The position numbers and the translations under genes were made by a program. Positions 36,386 to 45,107 of a stretch of 64,000 nucleotides of DNA are shown here, piece after piece. The notes below the pieces were generated by a model that had not been told where the DNA came from, did not search any database, and worked only from the letters and a program-made list of their open reading frames with translations. The stretch is from Alkalihalobacillus bogoriensis ATCC BAA-922. Lineage in GTDB: Bacteria; Bacillota; Bacilli; Bacillales; Bacillaceae_F. Numbering within the stretch: position 1 is the stretch's first letter; each line of letters starts with the position of its first letter. The stretch lies in NCBI RefSeq assembly GCF_000621445.1, contig NZ_KK211277.1:186001-250000 (forward strand). Reading direction: 5' to 3'.

Positions 36386-36565
36386 ATGATAAATCCCCCT
36401 TCTCGTATTTTCAAGCTACAGGAAATATTTCCACTCATCCACATATAGGGTTGTACGTGTATACACCACTTTACTTCACTACCCTACATCTTACTATATT
36501 CTGCACATTTTTAAAAGAAAGTTCACAAAAATCGGCGTCAAGCAATATTCCTTGATAGAATATTA
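36386..36565. other. Divergent intergenic region between yloU and rpmB
   Basis: This stretch holds the upstream regions of both yloU and rpmB. Only the rpmB promoter could be defined. For yloU, TATAGT/TAAGAT-like -10 sequences occur around 36490-36500 on the minus strand but without a good -35. No gene, RNA or strong hairpin was seen. Confidence 0.4.
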
Positions 36566-36594
36566 TTGCAATCTTTTCAAGGCTATGCTAAGAT
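36566..36594 (+). promoter_or_regulatory. Promoter of rpmB
   Basis: TTGCAA (36566-36571), 17 bases, TAAGAT (36589-36594), 63 bases ahead of the rpmB ATG. The leader ends with the strong ribosome-binding site TAGGAGGTG. Confidence 0.7.
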
Positions 36595-36656
36595 ATTCAA
36601 GTATGATTTCGGATGAAACTTGATTCATCTCATTGTGAGATAGGAGGTGCACTTAC

Positions 36657-36845
36657 ATGGCACGTAAATGTCACATTACTGGTAAACAAGCACGTACTGG
36701 TAACAAACGTTCCCACGCTCTGAATAAAACAAAGCGTAAATGGGGTGTTAACGTACAAAAAGTACGTATTTTAGTAGACGGCAAACCAAAACGCGTTTAT
36801 GTATCTGCTCGCGCATTAAAGTCTGGCAAAGTAGAACGCGCGTAA
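36657..36845 (+). CDS. rpmB: 50S ribosomal protein L28
   Basis: L28 is a small basic large-subunit protein. The 62-residue sequence starts [16 protein letters not shown] and continues with [19 protein letters not shown] and [16 protein letters not shown], matching the Bacillus protein closely. It has a strong ribosome-binding site (AGGAGGTG), its own promoter and a large terminator. Only one Cys is present, so it is not a four-cysteine zinc-binding form. It is transcribed opposite to nearly all its neighbours, as in B. subtilis. Confidence 0.98.
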   Translation: MARKCHITGKQARTGNKRSHALNKTKRKWGVNVQKVRILVDGKPKRVYVSARALKSGKVERA

Positions 36846-36931
36846 TGAACAAAATGGGTTTCTATACTTTTAATTCATGTATCGTGTAAACGTTTGGATA
36901 GAAATTCATGCTAAAAACAAAAAAAGCAAGC

Positions 36932-36982
36932 CACATCAGGCAATTGTCAATCACTAAATTGACAATTGCCTGATTGTGTTTT
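36932..36982 (+). terminator. Terminator after rpmB
   Basis: A 16-bp perfect stem (36936-36951 with 36958-36973, core CAGGCAATTGTCAAT) with a 6-base loop is extended by CACA/TGTG and followed by TTTT. An A-rich run on the other side would give a U run for transcription from the spoVM side too. Confidence 0.88.
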
Positions 36983-36999
36983 ATAAAAGCCTATTCCCC

Positions 37000-37035
37000 A
37001 AAAAAGTACACCGAAGACAAGCACGGTGTACTTTT
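37000..37035 (-). terminator. Terminator after spoVM
   Basis: AAAAGTACACCG (37002-37013) pairs with CGGTGTACTTTT (37024-37035) around a 10-base loop; on the minus strand six T residues follow. It starts 10 bases after the spoVM stop. Confidence 0.88.
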
Positions 37036-37045
37036 CGATTTTGTA

Positions 37046-37126
37046 CTACCCTTTTTTAAACGAACTTAATACTGCTCTTACAAAACCACCAATGAACTTA
37101 GGTAGTTTAATCGTATAAAATTTCAT
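37046..37126 (-). CDS. spoVM: Stage V sporulation protein SpoVM (26 residues)
   Basis: SpoVM is a tiny amphipathic-helix protein that recognises the convex forespore membrane and anchors SpoIVA to start coat assembly. The translated sequence reads MKFYTIKLPKFIGGFVRAVL then SSFKKG, 26 residues, the same length as in B. subtilis and differing from it at about six conservative positions. Pro9, important for curvature sensing in the known protein, is kept. The start is preceded by a repeated GAGGAGGAGGAG. It lies between rpe and rpmB, its usual neighbourhood, and has its own terminator. No sigma-E promoter could be assigned with confidence in the upstream 200 bases. The call is firm despite the small size. 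Confidence 0.96.
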   Translation of the reverse strand: MKFYTIKLPKFIGGFVRAVLSSFKKG

Positions 37127-37330
37127 AGCTCCTCCTCCTCAACATAAATTGCCACCGGAAAAAGTATGAAGGATGATGACAATGCTCATTTATACTAGTA
37201 TATTCAACACAATTAAAATAGTACCGAAAATTTATAGAAAATCATCTTGTCTTTTTTTCTATAGTCCATCCTATGCAATTTTTGAATGAATATGTTAGTC
37301 TATTTGAGATTTTCATGGAGGAAACATCAC
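37127..37330. other. Gap between rpe and spoVM; thiN absent
   Basis: These 204 bases should contain the sporulation promoter of spoVM. In B. subtilis thiN (thiamine pyrophosphokinase) lies here, but no frame of that size exists in this window. A CATACTTT-like -10 near 37165 (minus strand) lacks a convincing partner. Nothing else was recognised. Confidence 0.5.
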
Positions 37331-37978
37331 TTACTTGCCCCTTATTTGGGCAATTGCTGTTTGTCTATCGGTTTCATTGTAAATAGCAGAGCCGGCAACT
37401 AGTACATTCGCTCCAGCCTCGATACAACGTCGAGCTGTATCTTTATTAACACCGCCATCTACTTCGATGTCTAACGTTAATCCTTTTGATTTTCCCATTT
37501 CAGAAACCGCGTGAATTTTTGGTAACACACTTTCGATAAACCGTTGTCCCCCAAATCCAGGGTTTACAGTCATAAGTAGAACAAGGTCAACATCACTAAT
37601 GACATGCTGAATCGTATCAACAGGTGTTGCCGGATTTAAAACTACACCTGCTTTCACACCGCAATCTTTTATCAATTGAATCGTTCTGTGTAAATGTGGA
37701 CATGCTTCAACATGGACTGAAATAATGTCAGCCCCGCTCTTTGCAAACTCTGGAATATATTTATCTGGGTTTTCTATCATTAAATGGACATCTAATGGCA
37801 AATCTGTAACAGGTCGTATGGCCGCCACAACGAGGGGGCCGATCGTTATATTGGGGACAAAATGTCCATCCATAACATCAATATGAATATAATCTGCTCC
37901 GCTTTGCTCAACATCTTTAATTTCCGCCTCAAGCTTGGCAAAATTAGCAGATAAAATTGATGGTGCAATTTTAACCAT
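37331..37978 (-). CDS. rpe: Ribulose-phosphate 3-epimerase
   Basis: Rpe interconverts ribulose-5-phosphate and xylulose-5-phosphate in the pentose phosphate pathway. The 215-residue TIM barrel begins [18 protein letters not shown] and has the metal and catalytic motifs [48 protein letters not shown] and [25 protein letters not shown] precedes the ATG. It follows rsgA by two bases, last gene of the prpC-prkC-rsgA-rpe run, as in B. subtilis. Confidence 0.97.
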   Translation of the reverse strand: MVKIAPSILSANFAKLEAEIKDVEQSGADYIHIDVMDGHFVPNITIGPLVVAAIRPVTDLPLDVHLMIENPDKYIPEFAKSGADIISVHVEACPHLHRTIQLIKDCGVKAGVVLNPATPVDTIQHVISDVDLVLLMTVNPGFGGQRFIESVLPKIHAVSEMGKSKGLTLDIEVDGGVNKDTARRCIEAGANVLVAGSAIYNETDRQTAIAQIRGK

Positions 37979-37980
37979 GA

Positions 37981-38862
37981 CTAGTACCTCCGTTTCATAC
38001 TTTTAATTTCCTCTAAAAATTCTAAATAGTGGTCATACCTGTATTGAACGATATCCCCTTTTTCCACTGCAGCTTTCACAGCACATTTTGGTTCACTCGT
38101 ATGTGTGCAGCCACGAAATTTACAATTTCCCATTTCTTTTTTCATCTCTGGAAAATATAACGATAAATCCTCTGCTTCTATTGTTGTAAAATCTAGTGAG
38201 CTAAACCCAGGGGTATCCGCAACTAAGCCGGTTCCAATCGGGATGAGTTCCACATGGCGAGTCGTATGTTTACCACGACCTAAATGAGTAGAAATTTCAT
38301 TTGTTTCAATTAATAAATCTGGATTAATCGCGTTTAATAGAGAAGATTTCCCAACTCCTGATTGTCCAGCAATGACACTAATTTTATTATCAAATAATGA
38401 CTTTACATGTTTTAACCCTTCTTTTTTCTTACTAGAAATAAGAACTACTTCATATCCTATCTTTTCGTAATCCGCTTTATAGTTATACATTTCAAGTTTT
38501 TCTTCTTCTGTTAACAAATCAACTTTACTAATGCAAATGATCGGGATAATATCGTGTGCTTCAATATGTACTAAAAACCGATTCAATAATAGAGGACTAA
38601 ATTCCGGCTCTTGCGCGGAAAAAACAAGAATAGCTTGTTCTACATTTGCAATAGGAGGACGAACCATTTCATTTTCTCGCTCAAACACTTCAAGAATATA
38701 ACCATCTGTTTTATTTTCAGCCTCAAATTCGACCATATCCCCCACTAAAGGTTTTATATTTCGATTACGAAAATTACCTCTCCCACGGCACTGAAATATA
38801 CCATCATCATTTTTGACATAATAAAATCCACTTAATGCTTTAATGATTTTGCCTTTTGCCAT
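37981..38862 (-). CDS. rsgA: Ribosome small-subunit-dependent GTPase RsgA (CpgA)
   Basis: RsgA is a circularly permuted GTPase that checks late 30S maturation; in B. subtilis it is a target of PrkC. The 293-residue protein has an N-terminal OB fold ([21 protein letters not shown]), then G4 ICISKVDLL before G1 [14 protein letters not shown] and G3 [12 protein letters not shown], and the C-terminal zinc-binding knuckle ([18 protein letters not shown]). GGAGGCATA precedes the ATG. It lies downstream of prkC with a hairpin in the gap and is adjacent to rpe. Confidence 0.96.
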   Translation of the reverse strand: MAKGKIIKALSGFYYVKNDDGIFQCRGRGNFRNRNIKPLVGDMVEFEAENKTDGYILEVFERENEMVRPPIANVEQAILVFSAQEPEFSPLLLNRFLVHIEAHDIIPIICISKVDLLTEEEKLEMYNYKADYEKIGYEVVLISSKKKEGLKHVKSLFDNKISVIAGQSGVGKSSLLNAINPDLLIETNEISTHLGRGKHTTRHVELIPIGTGLVADTPGFSSLDFTTIEAEDLSLYFPEMKKEMGNCKFRGCTHTSEPKCAVKAAVEKGDIVQYRYDHYLEFLEEIKSMKRRY

Positions 38863-38899
38863 TATGCCTCCTTAGCTTAACTTTCTAAAGAAAGGATTA

Positions 38900-38919
38900 G
38901 GGATAGGATAAACTATCCC
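38900..38919 (-). promoter_or_regulatory. Hairpin between prkC and rsgA
   Basis: GGGATAG (38900-38906) pairs with CTATCCC (38913-38919) around a 6-base loop in the 73-base prkC-rsgA gap. There is no U run on the minus strand, so an attenuating or stabilising role is more likely than termination. Confidence 0.4.
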
Positions 38920-38935
38920 TTTTACATGTTTTCAT

Positions 38936-40921
38936 TTAATAGGAATAACTATACGTTTTTACTTCTTCCCCATTTATATATAACTTCACTGTCGCATCCT
39001 TTTCTGTACTCACTCGTAGTGGAACCCGGTATGTTTTAGAATCTTTTATCGTTTCATCTACAAACACTTTTTCTCCAGAGGTCGTTGCATCATCAAATAC
39101 AATTCGAATGTGAAATGAAGCCCCGCGTTCTTTATCTTCATCTTCTACACCAATTGGGATTTGCGCTTCTATTGCCCTTGTTTTCGGCTCTTCTGGTTCA
39201 GGTTCCGGCTCTGGCTCTGGTTCTGGCTCTGGACCTTTGGAAACAACAAGATTGACAACATCTCCTTTTTTCACTTTCGTAAATGGGTTAGGAGACTGTG
39301 AAATAATCCTTCCTTCTGTTACGCTATTTGAATGTTGATTTGTAAATTGCCCGATAAGTCCTTCTGACTTTAAATATTCACGAGCAGCTTCCTCTGTAAT
39401 ACCCGATAAATTTTCGAGTGAGATTTCAGCTTCAGCACTAACGGTTAAGTGAACGGTTGTTTCTTCCATAATGATGAGCGAGCCAGCTTCTGGATTTTGC
39501 GACAAAATAATCCCTGGTTCATATTCACCTGTTTCCCGTTCTACAAATTCAATTTCTGCCACTCCTTCTAACAAACGTTCTGCTCGGTTTCGTGGCAAGT
39601 CCACCACATTTGGCATAGCCGTTTTTTCTTTTCCTTCACTTACATAAAGGGTGACAATACTATTTACTTTTACTACCGACCCACTACGTGGATGTTGCCG
39701 AATCACTGTGTTTTCTTCGGCTTCATCGTCTGGACTGAACTCTATTTCAACTTCAAGGTTCTTTTCAAGAAGTAAAGCCTCTGCTTCATCTACTTGTAAA
39801 GTGAGGACATCTGGCACTTCTACTTCATCTACTTTAAGAAGATTAGGAAGAAAAGCAAAAGTACCAACAGCGGCTAGTAAAAATAAAAAGATTAACAGAA
39901 CGATGACTTTTACTGTTCGCTTTTTCTTTTTCTTTTTTTCTTTCGGCTCTGCTACTACTGGTTCAACTTTTTCAGACGTTGGTTGGGTAGCCTCGATCGT
40001 TTTGTCCATATCATTTTCATTTACCATATTGTCTTTGATAATTGGAATCGCTTTTGTTACTTCATCATCCGTCGGGATAACAAATGGTGCTTCATGAAAC
40101 CGACTCGGATCTAGAGCTGTTTCTAAATCTTCAGCCATATCGTACACCGTTACATAACGGTGAAACGGGTCCTTCGCTGTCGCTTTCTTAATAATGTTTT
40201 CAATACTTTGCGGAACATTTGCTTGATACGTTCGGACAGATGGAACTTCACTTTGCAAATGTTTAATGGCAATCGAAACCGCTGTATCTCCAGAAAAAGG
40301 CAGTTTCCCAGTTACCATCTCATATAACACAATACCTAATGAATAAATATCTGATTTAAGATTGACAACGCCACCTCTTGCTTGTTCAGGAGATAAATAA
40401 TGAACTGAACCCATTACGGAATTTGTATGAGTGATTGTTGCAGAAGACATCGCTCTAGCAATACCGAAATCTGTAACTTTAGCATCTCCATTTGAGCTAA
40501 TTAATATATTATGAGGCTTAATATCTCGGTGCACAATTTGATTCATATGGGCATGGGAAATCGCTGACATAACTTGTGACATAATATGAATCGTCTCATC
40601 AAGGGGAATCGGTCCTTTTTGTTGTATGTACTCTTTTAATGTAGGACCTTCAACATATTCCATAACAATATAATAGATATCTTCTTCTTCCCCAACATCA
40701 TAAATACTAACAACATTGGGATGAGCTAAGCTTGTCGCCGCCTGAGCTTCTCTACGAAACCGTTTAATGAACTGTTCATCACCAGAAAATTGAGGTTGTA
40801 ATACTTTGACTGCAACTTCTCGGTCAAGTATAACGTCAAGTGCTTTATAGACATTGGCCATTCCGCCTCCGCCTACTCTTTCAAGAATTTGATAACGACC
40901 ACTAATTCTTTTTCCTATCAT
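38936..40921 (-). CDS. prkC: PASTA-domain Ser/Thr protein kinase PrkC
   Basis: PrkC is a membrane kinase sensing muropeptides through extracellular PASTA domains, linked to spore germination and stationary-phase control. The 661-residue protein has a cytoplasmic kinase domain (about 1-270) with VGGGGMANVYKA, catalytic Lys39 in VAVKVLQ, VHRDIKPHNILI and DFGIARAM, an acidic juxtamembrane stretch, a Lys-rich stop-transfer (KKKKKKRTVKVIVLL) and one membrane segment near 340-360, three PASTA repeats, an (Glu-Pro)n run, and an about 80-residue C-terminal domain. The ATG at 40919-40921 follows TTAGGTG; a GTG three codons earlier is part of that site. It follows its phosphatase prpC by five bases. 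Confidence 0.97.
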   Translation of the reverse strand: MIGKRISGRYQILERVGGGGMANVYKALDVILDREVAVKVLQPQFSGDEQFIKRFRREAQAATSLAHPNVVSIYDVGEEEDIYYIVMEYVEGPTLKEYIQQKGPIPLDETIHIMSQVMSAISHAHMNQIVHRDIKPHNILISSNGDAKVTDFGIARAMSSATITHTNSVMGSVHYLSPEQARGGVVNLKSDIYSLGIVLYEMVTGKLPFSGDTAVSIAIKHLQSEVPSVRTYQANVPQSIENIIKKATAKDPFHRYVTVYDMAEDLETALDPSRFHEAPFVIPTDDEVTKAIPIIKDNMVNENDMDKTIEATQPTSEKVEPVVAEPKEKKKKKKRTVKVIVLLIFLFLLAAVGTFAFLPNLLKVDEVEVPDVLTLQVDEAEALLLEKNLEVEIEFSPDDEAEENTVIRQHPRSGSVVKVNSIVTLYVSEGKEKTAMPNVVDLPRNRAERLLEGVAEIEFVERETGEYEPGIILSQNPEAGSLIIMEETTVHLTVSAEAEISLENLSGITEEAAREYLKSEGLIGQFTNQHSNSVTEGRIISQSPNPFTKVKKGDVVNLVVSKGPEPEPEPEPEPEPEEPKTRAIEAQIPIGVEDEDKERGASFHIRIVFDDATTSGEKVFVDETIKDSKTYRVPLRVSTEKDATVKLYINGEEVKTYSYSY

Positions 40922-40926
40922 TTTTT

Positions 40927-41685
40927 TCACCTAACCTCATCGTCTGAAGAAGAATAATGTACAACCGCAACAGTAATATTATCTTCCCCACCACGTTCAT
41001 TAGCAATCGTTATAAGCTTATTAACCTTTTCTTCTATCTTTTCATCTGATAGTAAGACATCATTAATTTCTTCATCAATTACTTTATTGCTTAACCCATC
41101 AGAACATAATAATAAATAGTTTCCTAATTCCCATTCTAACGTTATCACGTCTACTTTTATTTGATTTTCTGTTCCTAATGCTCGTAATAACACATTTTTT
41201 CGTGGATGGTTTTCCGCTTCTTGGTCGGTAATTTGTCCAGTTCTGACAAGTTCATTCACTAATGAATGGTCTTGTGTTTTTTGGATGAAACCACTTGTAT
41301 TCAGTACATATCCACGACTATCACCAATGTGGGCAATCGTAACAAATTGATTTGTACATATCGCAGCGACTAACGTTGTTCCCATGCCTTGACATTCAAC
41401 GTGTTCATTTGCATGGGAATACAACGTTTCGTTAACTTGATTAATGTTATTTATTAGCCACTTTTCTGCGTCTGTAGGGTTTGAAATTTGTTCAACTTCG
41501 CTCCACTTTTCTTCTAGGATCATCTTTGTCATTTTACTTGCAACATCACCCGCTTGGTGGCCACCCATTCCATCTGCAACAACTGCTAATACATCGCCAT
41601 TTTTTGCAAGGAATATTCCCCCGTTATCCTCATTATGCGGTCTTGCTTGTCCCACATCTGTTTTAAATGCATAAATCAAATCCAT
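40927..41685 (-). CDS. prpC: PP2C-type Ser/Thr phosphatase PrpC
   Basis: PrpC reverses PrkC phosphorylation. The 252-residue PP2C enzyme shows the metal-binding motifs: ARPHNEDNGGIF, VVADGMGGHQAGDVAS, GMGTTLVAA, IAHIGDSRGYVL, LLLCSDGLSN and GGEDNITVAVV. GAGGAG lies about nine bases before the ATG. It is directly adjacent to the rlmN stop and five bases before prkC, giving a coupled phosphatase-kinase pair as in other Firmicutes. Confidence 0.97.
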   Translation of the reverse strand: MDLIYAFKTDVGQARPHNEDNGGIFLAKNGDVLAVVADGMGGHQAGDVASKMTKMILEEKWSEVEQISNPTDAEKWLINNINQVNETLYSHANEHVECQGMGTTLVAAICTNQFVTIAHIGDSRGYVLNTSGFIQKTQDHSLVNELVRTGQITDQEAENHPRKNVLLRALGTENQIKVDVITLEWELGNYLLLCSDGLSNKVIDEEINDVLLSDEKIEEKVNKLITIANERGGEDNITVAVVHYSSSDDEVR

Positions 41686-42765
41686 TCACCTCGTCTCCTC
41701 TTTCCGCTCCTTCGCTCTTAGCTGGCCACATGCTGCATCAATGTCGTGACCTTGCTCACGGCGAATCGTTGTATTAATACCACGTTTCTTTAATACTCGT
41801 TCAAAACTAAAAATTTGTTCTCGTGGTGTTCGTTTATAATCTCTCTCTACTACATAGTTTACCGGAATTAAGTTCACATGGCATTTAATATTTTTAATTA
41901 AATCTGCTAATTGTTCGGCATGCTCATCTTGATCATTAACTCCACCAAATAATCCATACTCAAACGTCACTCTTCTTCCTGTTTTATCAATATAATAGGA
42001 AATAGCGTCCATTAACTTCGGCAATGGGTAAGCTTTATTAATAGGCATAAGTTTCGTGCGGATTTCCATAGTCGGGGCATGTAATGAAATCGCAAAATTA
42101 ATTTGCATTCCTTCATCTGCAAACTTATAGATATAAGGGACAATGCCACTTGTTGAGACAGTAATATGTCGTGCCCCAATATTTAAGCCTTTGTCATGGT
42201 TGATTGTTTTAATAAAAGATACTAGCGCTTCATAATTATCAAAAGGCTCACCAATCCCCATGACCACAACAGAACTAACTCGCTGGTCTTCATCATCCAT
42301 TGCGCGCTGTGCTTCTAATACTTGAGCGACAATTTCACCTGCTTCTAAATTACGCTTTAATCCTCCTAATGTTGACGCACAAAACGTACATCCAATACGA
42401 CAGCCAACTTGAGTAGTTACACAAACACTGTTTCCATATTCATGTCGCATTACTACCGTTTCAATGGAGTAACCATCATGTAATTCAAATAAAAATTTTA
42501 CCGTCCCATCACTAGAGACTTGCTTTGTCACAATATGTAACGTTGTTAATGTAAATGCTTGCTCAAGCTTTTCTCGTAGTTGAAATGACAAATTTGTCAT
42601 TTCATCTATTTGTGTCACTCTTTTTTTATACAACCAATCGTAAATTTGTGCAGCTCGAAATTTTGGTTCACCTTTATCTAATAACCATTGCTCTAGTTCA
42701 ATAAAAGAAAGAGAATATATGGATACTTTCGTCGTAACATCAGTTTTCGCCCTCATTTCAGCCAT
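41686..42765 (-). CDS. rlmN: Dual-specificity rRNA/tRNA adenine-C2 methyltransferase RlmN
   Basis: RlmN is a radical-SAM enzyme making m2A2503 in 23S rRNA and m2A37 in some tRNAs. The 359-residue protein has [19 protein letters not shown] near its N-terminus, the radical SAM cluster [35 protein letters not shown], and the C-terminal [10 protein letters not shown] with the methyl-carrying Cys. The ATG ending at 42765 is six bases after GGAGG; a GTG five codons upstream overlaps that site. It follows rsmB after 16 bases. Confidence 0.96.
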   Translation of the reverse strand: MAEMRAKTDVTTKVSIYSLSFIELEQWLLDKGEPKFRAAQIYDWLYKKRVTQIDEMTNLSFQLREKLEQAFTLTTLHIVTKQVSSDGTVKFLFELHDGYSIETVVMRHEYGNSVCVTTQVGCRIGCTFCASTLGGLKRNLEAGEIVAQVLEAQRAMDDEDQRVSSVVVMGIGEPFDNYEALVSFIKTINHDKGLNIGARHITVSTSGIVPYIYKFADEGMQINFAISLHAPTMEIRTKLMPINKAYPLPKLMDAISYYIDKTGRRVTFEYGLFGGVNDQDEHAEQLADLIKNIKCHVNLIPVNYVVERDYKRTPREQIFSFERVLKKRGINTTIRREQGHDIDAACGQLRAKERKEETR

Positions 42766-42781
42766 ACTACGCCTCCTCACA

Positions 42782-44134
42782 CTAAGATCGTCTTACTAAT
42801 GCTGCAATAAAAAAACCATCCGTCCCAAACTCATGCGGTAATATCGTTACATACCCAGTATTTCCTTGTTTCTTTGTTTGTAGTACACGAGGTAATCTTT
42901 CGAATAAAGTTGGATCGAAAGCAAATTCTTTATTTTCTGCCAAGAAATTGAACACGATTTCTTCATTTTCAATGGCGTCAATTGTACAAGTGCTATAGAC
43001 AAGGGTCCCACCTTTTTTTAATAAAGGAGCAACATTAGCTAAAATCTTTTGTTGGATAATAGAAATAGCCTCCATATCTTTGCTTGTTTTCGTCCATTTC
43101 AAATCTGGTTTTCTTTGAATTACACCTAAACCAGAGCGTGGTACATCAACTAAAATATAATCAAAGCTTCCCTCGCTAAAATGCTCGTGAGCTAGTCGAG
43201 CATCCAACACCTGTTCACTTACATTTGTAAGCTGTAATCGCTCTTTGCTTTCTTTAATTAGCCTCACCTTATGTTTGTGTAAATCTAATGCAATCACATT
43301 TCCTGTATTCATCATTCGTTCGGCAAGATGTGTTGATTTACCGCCAGGCGCAGCACAACAATCTAGTACTTGGCTATGTTGTGATGGGGATAATGCACGT
43401 GCTACTAGCATTGAGCTTTCATCTTGAATAGTAATATAGCCATTACGAAAAGATTCAGTTTTTGGAATGTTTCCTTTTACAACTTTTAATGCATCCTCAG
43501 ATAAGTGACCATGTTCGACTTCAATGCCTTCTTCCTGCAATCTTAGAATTGCCTCCTCTCTCGTACCTTTCGTTTGATTCACCCGAAGTGTCACCGCAGG
43601 AGCTCTTAAATTTTGAGCGCATATTTTCTTTGTTTCATCAAAGCCAAATTGTTCTACCCATCTTTTGACTAACCATAATGGATGACTTGTTTCAACTGCT
43701 AAACGCTCGACCTTATCACTAATATTAGAAAAGTCTGAAAGCCCTTCTCTTTGTATACTTCGAAGAATGCCATTCACCATTCCTGAAACCCCTTGGTGAC
43801 CACGTTTTTTCGCTATGTTTACAGCTTCATGGACAACGGCTCGTTCTGGAACTTTATTTAAATAGACCATTTGATAAAGTGATAATCTTAGTAAAACATG
43901 AACCCATTGTTGCAATGAGGATAGACCTTTTTTAATGAAAGGTTTCAAGTAATAATCAAGCGTATCTCTACGTTGAATTGTGCCATATATAATTTCTGTT
44001 AATAAGGCGACATCGCGCTTTTCTATTTCTGTTTTATTAATCGTTTGATTTAACAACAAATTGCTATACGCCTGATTTTTTTCAATTTGAAGTAACACAT
44101 CAAGTGCGATTTCGCGAACTGACTTTTTACTCAT
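42782..44134 (-). CDS. rsmB: 16S rRNA (cytosine-967-C5)-methyltransferase RsmB
   Basis: RsmB methylates C967 of 16S rRNA. The 450-residue protein has an N-terminal NusB-like domain (about 1-130, [32 protein letters not shown]) and a C-terminal Rossmann methyltransferase with [17 protein letters not shown], the Pro-x-Ser motif [16 protein letters not shown] and the catalytic Cys in [14 protein letters not shown]. Its ATG overlaps the end of fmt by eight bases. It continues the coaBC-priA-fmt-rsmB-rlmN line. The call is secure. Confidence 0.96.
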   Translation of the reverse strand: MSKKSVREIALDVLLQIEKNQAYSNLLLNQTINKTEIEKRDVALLTEIIYGTIQRRDTLDYYLKPFIKKGLSSLQQWVHVLLRLSLYQMVYLNKVPERAVVHEAVNIAKKRGHQGVSGMVNGILRSIQREGLSDFSNISDKVERLAVETSHPLWLVKRWVEQFGFDETKKICAQNLRAPAVTLRVNQTKGTREEAILRLQEEGIEVEHGHLSEDALKVVKGNIPKTESFRNGYITIQDESSMLVARALSPSQHSQVLDCCAAPGGKSTHLAERMMNTGNVIALDLHKHKVRLIKESKERLQLTNVSEQVLDARLAHEHFSEGSFDYILVDVPRSGLGVIQRKPDLKWTKTSKDMEAISIIQQKILANVAPLLKKGGTLVYSTCTIDAIENEEIVFNFLAENKEFAFDPTLFERLPRVLQTKKQGNTGYVTILPHEFGTDGFFIAALVRRS

Positions 44135-45077
44135 GATCGTCTCCTATTATCATTCCTTCTTTTAAAAACGAACCTGTGCCCTGCAAATACTGTTTTGCCA
44201 TCATCCGTTTTTTTCCTGCCGGTTGTAAATCTGTAACCTTTATTCCAATTTCATTTCCTGTTGCCACTGTAAATCCATCATCTTCGACACGTAAAATGGT
44301 TCCTGCGCGTTGTTCTTTATCCGTCTTTACTTTATTGCCCCACCATACTTTTACATTTCGTCCTTCTATTGTTGTAAAAGCAACAGGCCATGGATGTAAT
44401 CCTCGAATTTGGTTATAGATAGCTTCTCCGTTTATTGCCCAATTTATTTTTTCTTGCTCTCTAGAAATATTTTTAGCAAAAGTCGCTTCTTCATCAATTT
44501 GTTGTTGTGGTTTGATGTCACCGGCAAGTAAGTCTGGTAGCGTAGTAGATAATAGTTTTGCCCCCGCAGCACTTAATTTGTTATGAAGTGTTCCAACATG
44601 ATCATTTTCTAATATTGGAACGACCGTTTGTGAAATAATGTCGCCTGCATCTAGTTTTTCCGCCATATACATTATTGTTATTCCTGTTTCTTTCTCACCA
44701 TCAATAATCGCTTGGTGAATCGGTGCTCCACCTCTATATTTGGGTAAAAGTGAAGCATGAACATTAATGCACCCATACTTTGGTGCATCTAACAATGCCT
44801 TAGGTAAGATTTGACCATATGCAGCCGTTATAATTAAATCTGGTTTTAATGCTAAAATCGCTTCCAGTTCTTTTTCATCTTTAATTTTTTCTGGCTGATA
44901 CACGGGAATATTATGTGTTAAAGCTTCTACTTTTACAGGGGGAGGTGTGATGACCTTTTTCCTTCCTTTCGGTCGGTCTGGTTGTGTTACAACCGCGATA
45001 ATTTGATATTCATCATCTACTAATTGCTTTAATACTGGTACTGAAAAGTCTGGCGTTCCCATAAATATAACGTTCAT
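44127..45077 (-). CDS. fmt: Methionyl-tRNA formyltransferase
   Basis: Fmt formylates initiator Met-tRNA. The 316-residue protein starts [19 protein letters not shown], then [13 protein letters not shown], the catalytic Asn-x-His-x-Ser in [32 protein letters not shown] with the catalytic Asp, and a C-terminal OB domain ([13 protein letters not shown]). The ATG at 45075-45077 follows GAGG by six bases. The partner deformylase gene def, which lies between priA and fmt in B. subtilis, is missing from this spot: the gap to priA is 30 bases. Confidence 0.96.
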   Translation of the reverse strand: MNVIFMGTPDFSVPVLKQLVDDEYQIIAVVTQPDRPKGRKKVITPPPVKVEALTHNIPVYQPEKIKDEKELEAILALKPDLIITAAYGQILPKALLDAPKYGCINVHASLLPKYRGGAPIHQAIIDGEKETGITIMYMAEKLDAGDIISQTVVPILENDHVGTLHNKLSAAGAKLLSTTLPDLLAGDIKPQQQIDEEATFAKNISREQEKINWAINGEAIYNQIRGLHPWPVAFTTIEGRNVKVWWGNKVKTDKEQRAGTILRVEDDGFTVATGNEIGIKVTDLQPAGKKRMMAKQYLQGTGSFLKEGMIIGDDHE

Positions 45078-45107
45078 TATTATCCTCACTTTCACAATAT
45101 ACTAACA

